From Calendula officinalis (Eukaryota; Streptophyta; Magnoliopsida; Asterales; Asteraceae): a stretch of DNA of 64,000 nucleotides. Numbering within the stretch: position 1 is the stretch's first letter; every line of letters starts with the position of its first letter. This document shows positions 60,455 to 64,000 of the stretch, one piece after another. The notes beneath the pieces are model-generated. The model saw nothing but the letters and a program-made list of their open reading frames with translations. It was not told where the DNA came from and did no database searches. The stretch spans positions 23,814,365 to 23,878,364 of the forward strand of contig OY970834.1 in assembly GCA_963853835.1 (NCBI GenBank). Direction: 5' to 3'. The position numbers and the translations under genes are program-made.

Positions 60455-60470
60455 GGGGGGGGGGGGGGCA
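60455..60470. repeat. Poly-G run
   Basis: A G-homopolymer of about 16 bases, a likely hotspot for slippage and sequencing length error. Confidence 0.8.
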
Positions 60471-60545
60471 CAGTAGTGTTTTGTGTCTAAAAATGCATTA
60501 TACATTCTCTAAGAGTATTTAATGTATTAACTATTAAATGTTTAC

Positions 60546-60677
60546 CTTGGTTCTTTTTGGGTTCAGATTGTGAACATCCCATTTGCGGCAAATCATCACG
60601 ACAATGGGACCGTGATCACCTTGTTTGATTTGATCGAGGGTGATGTTGGCGGTTTGGTTTCTTGAGGAGTTTGCCAT
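60546..60677 (-). pseudogene. RPA70-like (DUF223-type) N-terminal exon fragment
   Basis: Minus strand, ATG at 60677-60675. The 44-codon exon reads MANSSRNQTANITLDQIKQG, then GPIVVMICRKWDVHN, and ends at a GT donor (60545-60544). The IxVMxCRxWDV pattern is the start of the first OB-fold in plant RPA1-like/DUF223 proteins, many of which belong to Helitrons. A TATATAAAA box lies about 50 bp upstream of the ATG. A short acidic tail (IQNMSVLDDNNEEDDE, stop near 60373) follows on the same strand after the poly-G and could be a later exon. The rest of the OB-fold region is absent, so it is a fragment. Confidence 0.45.
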
Positions 60678-60824
60678 TGTTTAAAGTTGCAAGTTATACT
60701 GAACCGAGAAAACTTTGCTGACCCGTTTTTATATACTTGCAGGTGATGCGTGGTTATTGAATATGTTCCAGATTCTAAAACGGTTGCAAGGGCGAGAATA
60801 ATTGCTAAAGATATGCATCATTGT

Positions 60825-62924
60825 TGTAACACCGCAAAAACTAAACCCGATTTTTTTTTTTAAAAAACTAACGGAAGCGTAGAAATAATTAAAGTAAAGT
60901 AGTTAACATCTAACATATATTAATAAACATGCCTTTTACAACAATTATCCAAAATATCAAAAGTGTTTAGACAACCGGCGGCTCGGTTATTATAATATCA
61001 AAATCAGAGTGTCGGTCAACCATTCCTAAAACACCCCTTGACCCGCCCAAAAGATAAACCTGCAAAAGGTCAACGAGGTGGGGATTAGCTAACAGCTAAG
61101 TGAATGAAATAAACCAATAGAATAAAAACAACCGAATGATAAGTCTTATTATCCCAATTAGTTAATTTTGAAGAGTAACGGGGTTCTGCCGAATCCTTAA
61201 ATCATTGTTGGCCGAACAATGATAATCGATAGCCCTTTACTCAAAGACAGTGTGTACCCCCTTAGAACAACCAGTGCTTCTAAGGGCGGTACACCTTGTC
61301 AATAGTAAACCTCTGCTCAGTAGAATGTTCCAATTACTGACCTCTTCCCCAAATGTGCACTTAATTAACTACCGTTATTAATTAAACCAAAGTATGGGCT
61401 TGCAATAACAATTGCAGCCAAGAAAACTGCACCCAAGAAAGTTCACGTTCGCGAACTCAAGTTCGCGTCGTGAACTTCTTCACGACCCAATCCCCAAATG
61501 CCTGTCTCGAATTCACGATCGCGAACCCAAGTTCGCGTCGTGAACTTTCCCAGATACCAAATCCTGCACCTTTTTACCACATTGACCAATTTCTAACCAA
61601 ATTGCCCATCTAAAGTTTGAAGGCTAAATCCACTCACCTTAGCTAGCAATCCGATCCTGAAAACTCAGTATTCTAATTACTGAGTTCCCTTGCCTTTGCC
61701 TGTAATAATAACGCAACCGAGTTAGTAACCAAATCAACCGAAATACTTAAAATACAAGATTTATAAATTATCCAAAACTTGCATAAGTCTATAAACATTT
61801 TTAACCATAAGTCTAAATATAACAAAACCATATTGTAAGCCCCACAATTCAAGTATTGCACCAAAACACACATTCTTGACCGATTCTAGTTATTTAGGCC
61901 CAAACGGGTCAAAATCCAAACAAACTAACAATACCAACAACTAATCAAATTTCTCATATTTATAATATTAGAATCACCCACAATCATTTGGCATCTGATT
62001 TTCGATCAAGACAACTCCCTAAGTTGACCAGAAAAGTCAACAATGCACAACTAGCTAGTTATAGCCATTTCTAGATAATTAGCCAAACACCAAGTATAAA
62101 CAAGCCATTAAGCACCAAATTCATGTTATAATTGATCACCTACAAATACTTAAGCTAAGATTACTTCATGAATACCTAAAATCATCATTTTCTCAATTTT
62201 TGGTTTTTAGGTCATCTTCCCCAAAACTCCATTGATGGAGCTTGGTGAAATGAACACCAAATCAATGCTTCAGCTGCATCAACACATAAGCACATAAAAA
62301 TCAAACATAAACATCACCTAAAACCCAAGAGTTCAACAATTTAACACAAAATTGAAGAAATACCCATAAAAACTCAAGAACCCTAATTTTACTTGCAAAA
62401 ACATGAACCCTAGCAACCAAGAAGTATTTCTAACCTTGATCTTGACCCAATTTCGAAATCATAGTTAAAAGGAGAGAAGTTTCAAGCAAGAATGATTCAA
62501 AGTAAGAAAAACCAACAAATCTCTTTTGATGTGTGTGTGTGTGTCGAAGTATGCAGAGGAAAGAAAAGGGAAGAGGAATTTTGACACCTCTTAGGACACG
62601 TGCCCTCACCCCAACTCAGCCAACAATTGCTTAAACACAGTGTAATACTGAAAGTCTAGGTCGCGTTTTATTTATTTAAAAAAATACTTATGCAATTCAG
62701 ATTTTAATAACGAAGATATTTTCAGAACTGTAATTCAAAGTTTAATAAAATACAATTTTATCAATTTTATGCTCAATTAAAATAATTAAATCTAATTTTA
62801 ACCCCTTGGTTAAAATATGCTAGAATCCAATTAAATCACATAAATCATATAAAAATAATAAACAAAAAGAATTACTTACCGAAAGTAATTTATAAAAATC
62901 TAGGCCGGGTCTCGGGATGTTACA
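60825..62924 (-). repeat. 3' LTR of a Ty3/gypsy element
   Basis: 2100 bp, TGTAACACCG..GGGATGTTACA as read on the plus strand. On the minus strand it is the 3' LTR, preceded by the polypurine tract TTTAAGGGGGAGAGATT (about 62925-62941) and the pol stop codon. Contains perfect hairpins ATCATTGTT/AACAATGAT (about 61201-61223) and CCCTTAGAA/TTCTAAGGG (about 61258-61286), CpG-rich TTCGCGAA and GATCGCGAAC palindromes (61446-61545), and a GT microsatellite near 62530. The outer flank (60820-60824) is ATTGT; the matching duplication lies beyond the window. Confidence 0.85.
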
Positions 62925-62936
62925 AATCTCTCCCCC

Positions 62937-64000
62937 TTAAAGAGATTCCGTCCCCGGAATCTCACTTTGCTCGAATAAATTCGGATAACGATCTTTCATT
63001 TCAGCCTCGGTTTCCCACGTTAGATTAGAACCTAAACTATGTTTCCATTTGACCAAAACCATAGGAATCTGCTTCTTCCTCAACTTTGTTACCTTTCTAT
63101 CCAATAATTCAACCGGCTCTTCTATCAACTTTTTCCTTGTATGAACTTTCAACTCTCGAACCAACAAGATTTGAGATTCGTCTTCCACTTTGCATTTTCT
63201 CAAATAACAAACATTAAAAGTATCATGAATACCGGACAATTCCGGTGGTAGTTCTAAAGTCACTGATTGATCATTAACGACCCGACTGATACGAAACGGG
63301 CCAATGTATCTTGGAGCTAATTTACCACGTTTCCCAAACCGAATAATTCCCTTCCAAGGAGAGACTTTTAAATACACCATCTCATTTTCTTCAAAAGTTA
63401 CCGGTCTACGTCTCGGATGCGCATACATTTTCTGACGATCTCGGGCCGCTTTCAATTTTTCTCGGGCAATGGCCACTTTTTCGGCCGTCAATTGAACTAT
63501 ATCCGGGCCCGCAAACTGTTTTTCGCCTGCTTCCAACCAACAAGTGGGGGTACGACAACGACGACCATACAACATTTCATAAGGTGGCATCTCAATACTT
63601 GAGTGATACGTATTGTTGTAGGCAAATTCAATTAACGGTAAGTGAGAATCCCAAGAACCACCATATTCTAACACACACGCCCGAAGCATATCTTCTAAGG
63701 TCTGAATCGTTCTTTCTGTCTGGCCATCTGTTTGCGGATGATACGCGGTGCTTAGATTAACTCGTGTACCCAATTCTCTTTGTAAGCTCTTCCAAAAATT
63801 AGAAACAAAACGAGGATCTCGATCCGACACAATCGATAATGGAATGCCATGACGAGAAATTATCTCATCAATATATAATTTAGCTAGTTGATCGAGGGAC
63901 GCGGTTTCTCTTGTGGCCAAAAAGTGAGCACTTTTAGTTAATTGATCAACTATCACCCAAATCATATCGTGATTTTTCTGAGTACGGGGAAGTTTTGTGA
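62937..64000 (-). CDS. Ty3/gypsy chromovirus polyprotein, C-terminal part (integrase + chromodomain), partial
   Basis: The open frame runs off the right edge of the window; in-frame sequence continues upstream of the first visible ATG (63965). It encodes the end of pol. Integrase catalytic residues are visible in VIVDQLTKSAHF, VSDRDPRF and YHPQTDGQTERTIQ (D, D, E). A GPY/F-like region follows (KLAPRYIGPFRI), then the linker HDTFNVCYLRK. A C-terminal chromodomain (EEPVELLDRKVTKLRKKQIP...VKWKHSLGSNLTWETE) ends at TAA 62937-62939. Chromodomains direct integration to marked chromatin. The domain order and long LTR suggest the Tekay/Del group. No lesion is visible in the part present. Confidence 0.93.
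   Translation of the reverse strand, partial: TKLPRTQKNHDMIWVIVDQLTKSAHFLATRETASLDQLAKLYIDEIISRHGIPLSIVSDRDPRFVSNFWKSLQRELGTRVNLSTAYHPQTDGQTERTIQTLEDMLRACVLEYGGSWDSHLPLIEFAYNNTYHSSIEMPPYEMLYGRRCRTPTCWLEAGEKQFAGPDIVQLTAEKVAIAREKLKAARDRQKMYAHPRRRPVTFEENEMVYLKVSPWKGIIRFGKRGKLAPRYIGPFRISRVVNDQSVTLELPPELSGIHDTFNVCYLRKCKVEDESQILLVRELKVHTRKKLIEEPVELLDRKVTKLRKKQIPMVLVKWKHSLGSNLTWETEAEMKDRYPNLFEQSEIPGTESL

Overview
This window is nuclear DNA from a flowering plant, most likely a eudicot. It is AT-rich and contains intron-bearing plant genes (a PIP1 aquaporin, a pair of TIC32-like dehydrogenases and a proline-rich At5g52430-type protein) among many transposable elements of typical plant classes. The look of the genes and repeats suggests an asterid, perhaps Asteraceae, but this is an impression and was not tested. 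There is no operon structure, no CRISPR array and no recognisable rRNA or tRNA gene.

Layout. 260-1514: two Mutator-type terminal-inverted-repeat elements with 9-bp target duplications. 2176-3789: a complete four-exon PIP1 aquaporin whose first intron is a triplicated ~195-bp repeat carrying decoy 3' splice sites. 4138-9797: a full-length but broken L1-type LINE with a 16-bp target duplication. 10092-18016: a full-length Ty1/copia element (5-bp target duplication) whose polyprotein frame is broken only by three in-frame stops. 19220-26582: two divergently oriented TIC32-like short-chain dehydrogenase genes, the left intact and the right a pseudogene. 28487-30255: a two-exon proline/serine-rich gene. 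30539-31904: a Pack-MULE that has captured the start of a DUF789 gene. 32662-33545: two abutting hAT-type MITEs using the same 8-bp target. 34501-37100: AT-rich degenerate tandem repeats plus three copies of a hairpin-ended repeat that looks like a variant Helitron terminus.

38798-58723 is the most striking structure: a 19.9-kb array with the order LTR-internal-LTR-internal-LTR-internal-LTR. It has four nearly identical ~2.38-kb LTRs, three internal regions of exactly 3469 bp, and a single 5-bp target duplication (GGTGG) flanking the whole. The internal regions have no usable gag or pol, only degenerate remnants, so this is a non-autonomous (LARD-like) derivative. Its polypurine-tract region matches the chromodomain-bearing Ty3/gypsy element that enters from the right edge (3' LTR 60825-62924; integrase and chromodomain 62937-64000, minus strand). 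The LTRs contain clusters of hairpins with compensatory base changes.

Between the array and the gypsy element lie a fourth hairpin-ended repeat copy (59173), a small Cys-rich open frame (60022-60192) and an RPA70-like exon (60546-60677, minus), which may be remains of a Helitron-like element. The host genes show no functional linkage to one another. The window is best read as a few single-copy genes separated by layered, partly nested transposon insertions.
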